64,000 bases of DNA from NCBI GenBank assembly GCA_025464975.1, contig JAODMT010000004.1, forward strand, positions 124,001 through 188,000. Direction: 5' to 3'. The stretch is from Microbacteriaceae bacterium (GTDB lineage: Bacteria; Actinomycetota; Actinomycetes; Actinomycetales; Microbacteriaceae). The notes beneath the pieces were generated by a model. It was not told the origin of the DNA. It made no database searches and saw only the letters and a program-made list of their open reading frames with translations. Shown piece by piece: positions 34,082-41,363 of this stretch. Made by a program: the position numbers and the translations under genes. Numbering within the stretch: the first letter of the stretch is position 1; every line of letters begins with the position of its first letter.

Positions 34082-35422
34082 ATGAATACTTTTGATCCCG
34101 CGAACACTCTCGATCCGGCCGACGGCGAGTTGGCATTCGAACTCGACCGGTCCCATGTCTTCCATTCCTGGTCAGCGCAGGGGGCGCTGAAGCCCTTCGT
34201 CATTGCCGGAGGTCTCGGAAGCACGGTGTGGGACTTCGACGGAAAGCGCTATCTCGACTTCTCGAGCCAGCTCATCAACATGAACATCGGCCACCAGCAT
34301 CCGCGGGTGATCGAGGCCATCACGGCCCAGGCGAACACCCTGACGATGGTCGCGCCGGCCCACGCCAACCTCACCCGCGGGCAGGCCGCGAAGCGCATAC
34401 TCGCCAAGGCGGGTCGACCGTTCCAGAAGGTCTTCTTCACCAATGGCGGAGCGGATGCCAACGAAAACGCGATCCGGATGGCTCGGCTTGTGACCGGGCG
34501 GGACAAGGTGCTTTCGCACTATCGCTCGTACCACGGCAACACGGGAGCTGCCATTGTCGCGACCGGCGACTGGCGCCGCGTGCCGAACGAATTCGCGCGC
34601 GGACACGTGCACTTCTTCGGCCCGTTCCTGTACCGATCAGAATTTTGGGCGTCGTCTCCGGAGGAGGAGAGCGAGCGCGCCCTTCGCCACCTCGAGAGAG
34701 TCATCCAATCGGAGGGGCAATCCTCCATTGCGGCGATCCTGCTCGAGGGCGTGCCGGGGACGGCCGGCGTTCTCGTGCCGCCGCCCGGGTACCTCGCGGG
34801 CGTGCGTGCGCTCGCCGACAAGTACGGCATCCTGCTCATCATGGACGAGGTCATGTCGGGCTTCGGTCGCGCCGGCGAGTGGTTCGCCTGGCAGGGTTTT
34901 GCCGATGGCGAATGGGTGCCTGACCTGATCACCTTCGCGAAGGGGGTCAACTCCGGGTACGTCCCGGCCGGCGGGGTGATCATCTCCGAGTCGATCGCGA
35001 ACGCATTTGAGTCCCAAGTGTTCCCCGGGGGGCTCACCTACTCGGGGCATCCGCTTGCGATGGCGGCCATTGTCGCCTCGCTGGATGCCATGGATGATGA
35101 GAAGATTCTGGACAACGCCCGCTCGATCGGGGCCGACCACCTGGGGCCGGGACTCGCGGCGCTCGCCGAGCGGCATCCGCTCATCGGGGAGGTGCGCGGG
35201 CTCGGTGTCTTCTGGGCGCTCGATCTCGTGGAGGACCGCGAGACCCGAGCACCGGTAAGCGGCGGGGTGATCGCCGCTCTGAAGCGTGAGCTGATGTCGC
35301 GGGGCCTCTTGCCGTTTATTGCGGACAATCGGATTCACGTCGTGCCGCCCTGCGTCGTAACGCCGCAGGAGGTCGCTGCTGCGCTCTCGATCTACGACGA
35401 GGCGTTCACGGCGGTGGAGTAG
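34082..35422 (+). CDS. class III (omega) aminotransferase, probably beta-alanine or 3-aminoisobutyrate specific
   Basis: A 446-residue PLP-dependent fold-type I aminotransferase. The PLP-lysine is in LITFAKGVNSG (about residue 286), the cofactor-aspartate in LLIMDEVMSGFGRAGEWF, and the phosphate-binding region in TNGGADANENAIRM. Its position at the end of the pyrimidine operon suggests transfer of the amino group of beta-alanine (giving malonate semialdehyde) or of 3-aminoisobutyrate. ATG 34082 is chosen because the upstream in-frame extension overlaps the previous gene and is not protein-like. Confidence 0.88.
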   Translation: MNTFDPANTLDPADGELAFELDRSHVFHSWSAQGALKPFVIAGGLGSTVWDFDGKRYLDFSSQLINMNIGHQHPRVIEAITAQANTLTMVAPAHANLTRGQAAKRILAKAGRPFQKVFFTNGGADANENAIRMARLVTGRDKVLSHYRSYHGNTGAAIVATGDWRRVPNEFARGHVHFFGPFLYRSEFWASSPEEESERALRHLERVIQSEGQSSIAAILLEGVPGTAGVLVPPPGYLAGVRALADKYGILLIMDEVMSGFGRAGEWFAWQGFADGEWVPDLITFAKGVNSGYVPAGGVIISESIANAFESQVFPGGLTYSGHPLAMAAIVASLDAMDDEKILDNARSIGADHLGPGLAALAERHPLIGEVRGLGVFWALDLVEDRETRAPVSGGVIAALKRELMSRGLLPFIADNRIHVVPPCVVTPQEVAAALSIYDEAFTAVE

Positions 35423-35465
35423 GCGCCGCCTTCGCGGGATTTCGCGGGATTTCGCGAGGTTTGGT

Positions 35466-35700
35466 GGGTCGAGTAGGGCGCGCAGCGCCTGTATCGAGAC
35501 CGGTTACGTCGTTCCTGGGTCTCGATACGCTCGCTGGCGCTCGCTACTCGACCCGCTGATGCATCTGGCGCTTGCTACTCGACCTGCTGACGCATCCGCC
35601 GCTCGCTGCTCGACCTGCTGACGCATCCGGCGCTTGCTACTCGACCCGCTGACGCATCGGGTCTCGGTGCGCTGGTTGGCGCTCGCTGCTCGACCTGCTG
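35466..35700. repeat. REP pair and 31-bp tandem array
   Basis: A REP-like element in reverse orientation (35466-35501, GGGTCGAGTAG...TATCGAGACC) is followed by a forward one from about 35515 (GGTCTCGATACGCTCGCT). Its right half is then repeated as a 31-bp tandem unit: 35536-35566, 35567-35597, 35598-35628 and 35629-35659, of the type GGCGCTTGCTACTCGACCTG plus CTGACGCATCC. A further partial copy lies at 35678-35700. There are no unique spacers, so it is not CRISPR. It lies between the aminotransferase gene and the HNH gene, both of which it leaves intact. Confidence 0.85.
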
Positions 35701-35727
35701 TGGGTGGGGCGGGGTGTCGTCTGGTTG

Positions 35728-37140
35728 TCAGGGGCCGGGGCGGATGCGGATGGCGGGCTCGGTGCTGTATTTGCGTGCGGTCGGGGATGCCCAGTGCATG
35801 TTTCCTTGACGGTCTTGGGTGACGGTCCAACCGGTGTGGTGTTTCAGGTCGTGGTGTTTCGGGCAGGCGTGGGCGAGGTTGTTCCACGCCGTGTGGCCGA
35901 GGTGTTGCCAGTCTTTGGTGTGGTCGATGTCGCATCGTCGGGCGGCAGTGTGGCAGCCGGGGTGGCGGCAGGTTTCGTCGCGGAGGCGGAGCCAGGTGCG
36001 GAGGTCCGGCGGGACGCCGTAGCGGTTGCGTCCGACGGAGAGCACGACGCCGGTCTCGGGGTGGGTGAGGATGCGGATGAAGCCGGGAGCTCGGGCCGCG
36101 AGGTAGTACGCGGTGCCGAGGTCAATCGGCCCGTAACCTTCGAGGGTGGCGGGTTCGTCGGGGTGGCCGAGGAGGGTGAGGGCCGGGACGGTAATGAGTA
36201 CCCGGGCGCGGATGCCGCGGCCGAGTGCAGCGCGACCGGAAGCCATGTCTGTGGCCCCCGAGTCCGTGCCCGGCTCTTCGGCGACGCCATTGATGAGAAG
36301 GTCGGTGAAGGCGTCCGCCTTCAGCTGGGTCATGGTGCGGGGCTCGGTGGGTCCCGAGCTTGAGACGGCCATGTCGGTGAGCCGGTTGAACGCGGCCTGC
36401 GCCGCGACCGCCGGCAGGTAGGCGGAGAGCCACGCCATGCCGTCGCGTGCCGGGGTGAGGGTGACCTCGCGTTTGTCTGTGCACTCGGCGTGGCGAACGT
36501 CAATGGAGTCGGGGTGGAGGCGCTCGCGAAGGGTGCGAGCTTTGCGGTCGAACTTCGACACCGTCAGTGCCAGCGCCGAGGGAAGCGCCGCTTGCTCGAA
36601 TGCGCGGCGGCTACTTTCCGGGAGCGAGATGGCGTGCTCGATCATCACTTGCGCGTGACGGTAGGAGAGGGTCCCGGTTTCGAGGGCGGTGAGGGTCTCG
36701 GGCAGGTCGGTGAGCAGGGTCGCGCTTTCGGCGATCAGGGTTTCGGCGCTGCGTTCCGGAACCCGCAGCGCGCAGGCCAGCTCGGAAACGAGCACGCGTC
36801 GCGCGACGGCCGATTGGCTCCACCGACGGACAGTTGACGGGTCGGTCATCGAGAACGCGGTCTCTTCGCTCCATCGTCGGGTTTGATCGATCAGTCTCGC
36901 CCGCTTGGCGGCGCCGATCGCCAACTGCCGGTCGCTGTCGGCGACCGCGTCGATCAGATTCCCAAGCTGGTCGAGGGCGAATGCCGCGGACCGCCCCGCG
37001 GTCGGGGCCGCGAGAGCCGCAGGAGCAGGAGCAAGGGCCGCGGGAGCAGCCGCGGGAGCAGGAGCAAGGGCCGGGGGATCCAGCGCGGGAGCAACGGCCG
37101 CGAGAGCCGCGGAAACGGTGGGGGGCGACAGTGCTTCCAT
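35728..37140 (-). CDS. DUF222 / HNH endonuclease-domain protein (13E12 type)
   Basis: A 470-residue protein of the actinobacterial 13E12/DUF222 group. An Ala/Pro-rich N-terminus (about residues 10-50, PAPAA-type repeats) precedes the mostly helical DUF222 region. The C-terminal HNH motif is CRHPGCHTAARRCDIDHTKD, then WNNLAHACPKHHDLKHH, with paired zinc Cys residues and the catalytic His. Such genes occur in many copies in Microbacteriaceae and Mycobacterium and are thought to belong to mobile or selfish elements; the true activity is not established. It is flanked on both sides by repeat arrays. The start (ATG 37140) has no clear ribosome site. Confidence 0.87.
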   Translation of the reverse strand: MEALSPPTVSAALAAVAPALDPPALAPAPAAAPAALAPAPAALAAPTAGRSAAFALDQLGNLIDAVADSDRQLAIGAAKRARLIDQTRRWSEETAFSMTDPSTVRRWSQSAVARRVLVSELACALRVPERSAETLIAESATLLTDLPETLTALETGTLSYRHAQVMIEHAISLPESSRRAFEQAALPSALALTVSKFDRKARTLRERLHPDSIDVRHAECTDKREVTLTPARDGMAWLSAYLPAVAAQAAFNRLTDMAVSSSGPTEPRTMTQLKADAFTDLLINGVAEEPGTDSGATDMASGRAALGRGIRARVLITVPALTLLGHPDEPATLEGYGPIDLGTAYYLAARAPGFIRILTHPETGVVLSVGRNRYGVPPDLRTWLRLRDETCRHPGCHTAARRCDIDHTKDWQHLGHTAWNNLAHACPKHHDLKHHTGWTVTQDRQGNMHWASPTARKYSTEPAIRIRPGP

Positions 37141-37303
37141 AGCAATACTCAACACCCAACCACCGACATTCCAGGCCCGGGCAACCGCGGGGTTGGACAG
37201 CGGAATCCCGGGGCCGAGCGGCACGCCCCGAGACCCACAACGAAGCCCGCTGTGAACCCCGCGGTGAAGCCCCGAATACGAGTATGCCTACTCCGCGGCA
37301 TCC

Positions 37304-37449
37304 GGTCTCGATACGCTCGCAGGCTCGCTACTCGACCAGCGGGAACACTCGACCCGGGGAAGCGCTCGACCCGCGGGAACGCTCGACCTGCGGGAACGCT
37401 CGACCCGCGGGAACGCTCGACCCGCGGAAGCACTCGGCCCGCGGAGTAC
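37304..37449 (+). repeat. REP-like element plus seven 17-bp tandem units
   Basis: GGTCTCGATACGCTCGCAGG to CTACTCGACCAGCGG (37304-37340) is a REP-like unit. Its CTCGACCAGCGGGAACA end is then repeated as CTCGACCCGCGGGAACG and variants: seven consecutive 17-bp units starting at 37331, 37348, 37365, 37382, 37399, 37416 and 37433. The last unit ends in TAC, the first half of the yceD -10 box. Confidence 0.85.
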
Positions 37450-37452
37450 ACT
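37447..37452 (+). promoter_or_regulatory. -10 box of the yceD-rpmF-rnc-mutM operon
   Basis: TACACT stands 6 bases before the GTG at 37459, so the message is probably leaderless. Any -35 region would fall inside the 17-bp tandem array. Confidence 0.5.
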
Positions 37453-37458
37453 CTTTGG

Positions 37459-38025
37459 GTGCCTCACGTGATCAAGACCCCATACACCGTAGACGTGTAC
37501 GACCTTATGCACCGTCCCGGCGAGATGCGGGAGCGGGTGCTCGACATCACCGTTCCGGAGGACTTCGGCAACGCGATGATCGGCGTCAAGGCAGGCAGCC
37601 CGCTTCATGTGAACCTGCGACTCGAGTCCCTCCATGATGGCATTCTGGTCAGCGCCGAGGTCGATGGAACGGCCGCTGGGGAGTGTGGACGGTGCCTCAT
37701 CGACATCCAACAACCGGTTCAAGTCGAATTCCAGGAGCTTTTCGCGTATTCTTCAGACGAAGCTTTTGAATACGAGGTTCACGAGGACACTATTGATCTC
37801 GAACCCGTAATCAGGGATGCGGTGGTGTTATCGCTACCGTTCCAGCCGGTCTGTCAAGAAGATTGCCTCGGCCTGTGCCCGCAGTGTGGGGTGCGGCTCC
37901 TCGACAACCCGGGCCATAAGCACGAGGAAGCCATCGATCCACGATGGGCGGCTCTCGGCAAGTTGGCCGGTTTCGAAGGACTGACGGATACCACCCCAGA
38001 TGTGCCCACCACGCCAAATGTGTAA
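37459..38025 (+). CDS. YceD/DUF177 family protein
   Basis: A 188-residue protein of the YceD (DUF177) family, encoded directly upstream of ribosomal protein L32 in most bacteria and implicated in 23S rRNA levels in plants and E. coli. Two Cys pairs are visible: CGRC near residue 76 and, further on, CQEDCLGLCPQCG near residue 132, a zinc-binding arrangement. Acidic residues dominate the middle. GTG 37459 follows a -10 box at leaderless spacing; GTG 37468 is the alternative. It begins the yceD-rpmF-rnc-mutM operon. Confidence 0.88.
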   Translation: MPHVIKTPYTVDVYDLMHRPGEMRERVLDITVPEDFGNAMIGVKAGSPLHVNLRLESLHDGILVSAEVDGTAAGECGRCLIDIQQPVQVEFQELFAYSSDEAFEYEVHEDTIDLEPVIRDAVVLSLPFQPVCQEDCLGLCPQCGVRLLDNPGHKHEEAIDPRWAALGKLAGFEGLTDTTPDVPTTPNV

Positions 38026-38064
38026 GGCGCTGCAAGCAGCGTCGAGTAAAGAAAAGAGATAGCC

Positions 38065-38268
38065 ATGGCAGTCCCGAAGCGCAAGATGTCCCGCGCCAGC
38101 ACCCGCGCGCGTCGTGCCCAGTGGAAGGCGACGCCTCCCACCCTGGTCAAGACCATCGAGGGCGGAAAGGTCACCTACAGCCTTCCTCACCGCGCGAAGG
38201 TTGTCGAAGACTCCACCGGAGCTCCCCTGTACATGGAGTACAAGGGCCGCAAGGTCGCGGACGTCTAG
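38065..38268 (+). CDS. rpmF: 50S ribosomal protein L32
   Basis: The 67-residue bL32 protein. It begins [20 protein letters not shown], the conserved basic N-terminus that threads into the large subunit. Zinc-binding Cys residues found in some L32 forms are absent, so this is the Cys-free type. An AAGAGAT ribosome site precedes the ATG. It lies in its usual place between yceD and rnc. Confidence 0.96.
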   Translation: MAVPKRKMSRASTRARRAQWKATPPTLVKTIEGGKVTYSLPHRAKVVEDSTGAPLYMEYKGRKVADV

Positions 38269-38281
38269 TCCGCTCCGTTCT

Positions 38282-38992
38282 ATGGACGGATCCGGTATGC
38301 CTGGCACCAGTGCCACCCGGGGCGATCTCGAACAGCTTCTCGCTGTAGACGTCTCGCCGGAACTACTCGAGCTCGCTCTCACGCACCGCTCCTACGCCTA
38401 CGAGCATGGGGGAGTCGCGCACAACGAGCGCCTCGAGTTTCTTGGCGACTCCATTTTGGGTCAGGCAGTCACAGTGATGCTCTACCGTGACAACCCGGAT
38501 CTCGACGAGGGAGAGCTCGCCAAGCGGCGCGCCAGCCTCGTCAGCTCTGTGGCACTCGCGGAGGTCGCCCGCCAGATCGGCCTTGGACGTCACATCCGAC
38601 TCGGCCGCGGTGAGGAACTTACCGGCGGGCGCGACAAGTCATCCATCCTCGCCGACACGGTCGAAGCGGTCATCGGCGCGGCGTACCTTGACGCCGGGGG
38701 CGAAGCCGCGACGGCGCTCGTCATGCGTCTCATCGCCCCGTTGCTGATGGATCCCTCCCGCTTCGGCGCCGCGATGGATCCGAAAACAAGTCTCCAGGAA
38801 CTTGCGGCCCGGCTCGGTCGTGGGATCCCGCACTACGCCGTGACCGACAGCGGTCCGGACCATTCGAAGCGATTCCACGCCACCGTCTCCCTCGGGGGAA
38901 CGGACATTGCCGAGGGCAACGGCACGAGCAAGAAGCAGGCCGAGATGGCCGCGGCGCTCGAAGCGTGGACGCAGCTCTCCGTAATTCCCTGA
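38282..38992 (+). CDS. rnc: ribonuclease III
   Basis: RNase III cuts double-stranded RNA, processing rRNA and some mRNAs. The 236-residue protein has the catalytic signature NERLEFLGDSILG (about residues 42-54) with its metal-binding Glu and Asp residues, and a second acidic cluster in DTVEAVIGAAYLD near residue 118. A double-stranded RNA-binding domain ends the protein (GTSKKQAEMAAALEAW). ATG 38282 lies 13 bases after the rpmF stop; mutM begins 3 bases after its own stop. Confidence 0.95.
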   Translation: MDGSGMPGTSATRGDLEQLLAVDVSPELLELALTHRSYAYEHGGVAHNERLEFLGDSILGQAVTVMLYRDNPDLDEGELAKRRASLVSSVALAEVARQIGLGRHIRLGRGEELTGGRDKSSILADTVEAVIGAAYLDAGGEAATALVMRLIAPLLMDPSRFGAAMDPKTSLQELAARLGRGIPHYAVTDSGPDHSKRFHATVSLGGTDIAEGNGTSKKQAEMAAALEAWTQLSVIP

Positions 38993-38995
38993 TCC

Positions 38996-40042
38996 GTGCC
39001 GGAACTTCCCGAGGTAGAGGTCGTCCGCGCCGGCCTCGAACCGGCCGTGACCGGAGCGATCATCGAGACGGTCTCGGTGTTCGAGCCTCGGTCGCTGAGA
39101 CGCCACGTCGGCCCGAGCGAGGATTTCGTCGAACGGCTCTCGGGACGCCGCATCCTCGGTGCCGTTCGTCGCGGAAAGTTCCTCTGGCTGCCGCTGTCCC
39201 CGTCCGCAGTTCCTGGCGCGGTTCCTGCTGCTCCTGCCGCGGTTCCCGTTGCCGTTCCCAAAACGCAGGACATTCACCACTTCACGGGCGATTTCGTCGA
39301 AAATCGAGCCGACGGTGGTGAATCTCCTGCGTTTTCAGAGGCGCGCGGGGATGCGCACGGGGAGGCGCTCGTCGTACACCTCGGCATGAGCGGGCAGGTG
39401 CTGCTCCGGGACGCGGGGCAACCGGATGACTCGCTCCTTCGCATCCGGCTGCAACTGAATTCCCCGGCCGGGGGACCGTTGCGCGTCGACTTCGTTGACC
39501 AGCGGATCTTCGGATCGATGGCGGTCGACCACCTCGTTCCGACCCCGGACGGACAGCCGGCCGGACTCGGTCACCCGGCCGCGCTCATCCCGAGCCAGGT
39601 CGCTCATATTTCCCGGGACCCGCTCGACCCGGCCTTCTCGGACACCCGCTTCTTCGCGGCACTTGGCCGCCGTCGCACCGGCATCAAGCGCGCGCTGCTC
39701 GACCAAAACCTGATCAGCGGCATCGGCAACATCTATGCCGACGAGGCGCTCTGGGCGGCCCGTGTGCACTACGACCAGCCGACCGAGACGCTCAGCCGCG
39801 GCCGAATGCGCTCGCTGCTCGCCGAGGTCCGGCTCGTCCTCGGCAAGGCCCTCGCCGAGGGCGGAACGAGTTTCGACGCGCAATACGTGAACGTGAACGG
39901 CGCCTCCGGCTACTTCTCACACTCCCTCAACGCGTACGGCCGGCAGGGTAAGAGCTGCCCGAGGTGCGGGCGTCCGATCGTGCGCGAGTCGTTCATGAAC
40001 CGCGGATCGCACTTCTGCGCGTACTGCCAGCGGGTGCGCTGA
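38996..40042 (+). CDS. mutM: formamidopyrimidine-DNA glycosylase with an in-frame palindromic insertion
   Basis: MutM/Fpg removes 8-oxoguanine and formamidopyrimidines from DNA. After processing of the GTG-coded Met, the catalytic Pro is exposed in PELPEVEV. GRRRTGIKRALLDQNLISGIGNIYADE is the helix-two-turn-helix region, and the C-terminal zinc finger reads CPRCGRP ... CAYC. At 348 residues it is about 55 longer than usual. The excess lies between RRGKFLWLPL and ALVVHLGMSGQ (about residues 67-122). It consists of an Ala/Pro/Val-rich stretch followed by 25 residues (89-113) encoded by the 76-bp palindromic element. The active-site parts are intact, so the enzyme may still work. Confidence 0.93.
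   Translation: MPELPEVEVVRAGLEPAVTGAIIETVSVFEPRSLRRHVGPSEDFVERLSGRRILGAVRRGKFLWLPLSPSAVPGAVPAAPAAVPVAVPKTQDIHHFTGDFVENRADGGESPAFSEARGDAHGEALVVHLGMSGQVLLRDAGQPDDSLLRIRLQLNSPAGGPLRVDFVDQRIFGSMAVDHLVPTPDGQPAGLGHPAALIPSQVAHISRDPLDPAFSDTRFFAALGRRRTGIKRALLDQNLISGIGNIYADEALWAARVHYDQPTETLSRGRMRSLLAEVRLVLGKALAEGGTSFDAQYVNVNGASGYFSHSLNAYGRQGKSCPRCGRPIVRESFMNRGSHFCAYCQRVR
39260..39335 (+). repeat. palindromic element copy A, inside mutM
   Basis: The left arm AAAACGCAGGACATTCACCA(C) and the right arm (G)TGGTGAATCTCCTGCGTTTT are inverted copies of 21 bases with one mismatch, around a 34-base centre. The same arms occur in copies B (50845-50921) and C (50992-51068). It is read through as MutM codons 89-113 without a stop. 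Confidence 0.9.
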
Positions 40043-40065
40043 CACAGCAGCCCGCGGGGCGCGAG

Positions 40066-41157
40066 TCAGCCCGGCAACACCTTCTTCCAGGCGCCCTCGT
40101 AACCCATCGGCACAAACCCGAGGGCCTCGTTGACGTCAAGCATGTGCCGGTTCTCCTCCGCGTTGAAGGTGATGATCGACGGATGCCCCGGCGCCTCGGC
40201 CGTAAGAAGCGCGAGGTTCGCGGACTTGAGCAGCATCCCGAGCCGGTGCCCTCGGTGCTCTCGCAGCACGATCGTGTCCTGTTGAAGAGCCGGTCGATCC
40301 GGCTGCGCCGGCGCCCCGATCGCCGTGAGTCCGACGAGGCGCCCGGATGCCACGTGCTCGACCGTCGTGACGACAACAGTTCTTCCGTCGAGGGCCGCGC
40401 GGGCCTCGTAGTCGGCAAGTCGCTGCCGGGTCCAGACGTCTTCCGGCTCGTCGAGCCCGGCCGTCGGGGCATCCGTGCTCATGCGGGTGTACAGCAACGC
40501 CATGTCATCCAGCCAGCAATCCGGCGTGCTCCCGGTCCAGTGATGGAGGTGATAGGCCGATCCGGCCTTGATCCGAGCGGCGTGCTGCAGGTCTCCCAGC
40601 ACGACGGGGTTGACCGGCAGGGCGAGCCGGCTGCCGCGCTCCACCTGCTCGAGGGTGTAACCGCGGCCCAGCAGAAACCTCACCTCCGGGTTGCGGAGAG
40701 GAACGGATCCGAACCCGGTGGGGGAACGCAGTTGCTCCCCGTCCGACTGCCGCGAGACGGTGTAGACCACAAACCGGGAGCGGCCGTCAGCGACCGCGAC
40801 CGCTTCCAGTTCGTCGGCCATAGCCGTTCCGATGCCGCGCCGACGGAATTCCGGATGCACCTGAACTCCGAGCCAGACCGTGTCGGCCTCCGCCGCCGGC
40901 CGGGTCTCGAAGACCGATCGGGCGACAATGCGCCCATCGACCCGCGCCGCGAACAGCCGCTTTGGTTCGTATTCCTGATCGAGCCAGGACGGAAGCAATT
41001 CGCGCGGTGTCGCCGAGAGCTCATCGCTGCCGTACCCGTCGGCCTCGACGATGTTGAGCACCTCGACGGTCGCGATGAAGTCAGCCGCAATGAAGCCGGC
41101 CGCGCCGGGATCCTCGAGCGTCTGTGGGATCTCGACTTCGTCGATGGTGAAGGTCAT
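40066..41157 (-). CDS. GNAT N-acetyltransferase (two GNAT domains)
   Basis: A 363-residue protein with two tandem GNAT folds. The first has the acetyl-CoA loop VHPEFRRRGIGTAM near residue 95. The second is more degenerate, with EHRGHRLGMLLKSANL near residue 300 and a NEALGFVPMGYEG C-terminal signature. This arrangement is like the mycothiol synthase MshD and other two-domain actinobacterial acetyltransferases, but the substrate cannot be assigned. GGAAGGA precedes the ATG at 41157. It separates mutM from smc on the opposite strand. Confidence 0.83.
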   Translation of the reverse strand: MTFTIDEVEIPQTLEDPGAAGFIAADFIATVEVLNIVEADGYGSDELSATPRELLPSWLDQEYEPKRLFAARVDGRIVARSVFETRPAAEADTVWLGVQVHPEFRRRGIGTAMADELEAVAVADGRSRFVVYTVSRQSDGEQLRSPTGFGSVPLRNPEVRFLLGRGYTLEQVERGSRLALPVNPVVLGDLQHAARIKAGSAYHLHHWTGSTPDCWLDDMALLYTRMSTDAPTAGLDEPEDVWTRQRLADYEARAALDGRTVVVTTVEHVASGRLVGLTAIGAPAQPDRPALQQDTIVLREHRGHRLGMLLKSANLALLTAEAPGHPSIITFNAEENRHMLDVNEALGFVPMGYEGAWKKVLPG

Positions 41158-41363
41158 CGGTGTTCCTTCCGCCGCCGGTCCGAGCATTCCTGCGCAGTGA
41201 ACGCGGGAGCGTGCGTTTGCGATTCCCCGAGGGCAGCCCACAAGGGTACAACCGGATCGCCGAAATTGGTACGACGGGTTACTGCGCCCCGCCTGCCGGG
41301 CTCCGCTGCCCGTGTCAGGTACCGTTGACCCAGACATTCGTGAGGCGCGAAAGGGGCCGGCCG

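Noticed and set aside
35536-35700. CRISPR array
   Set aside because: The units are contiguous 31-bp repeats without unique spacers, and no cas gene is present.
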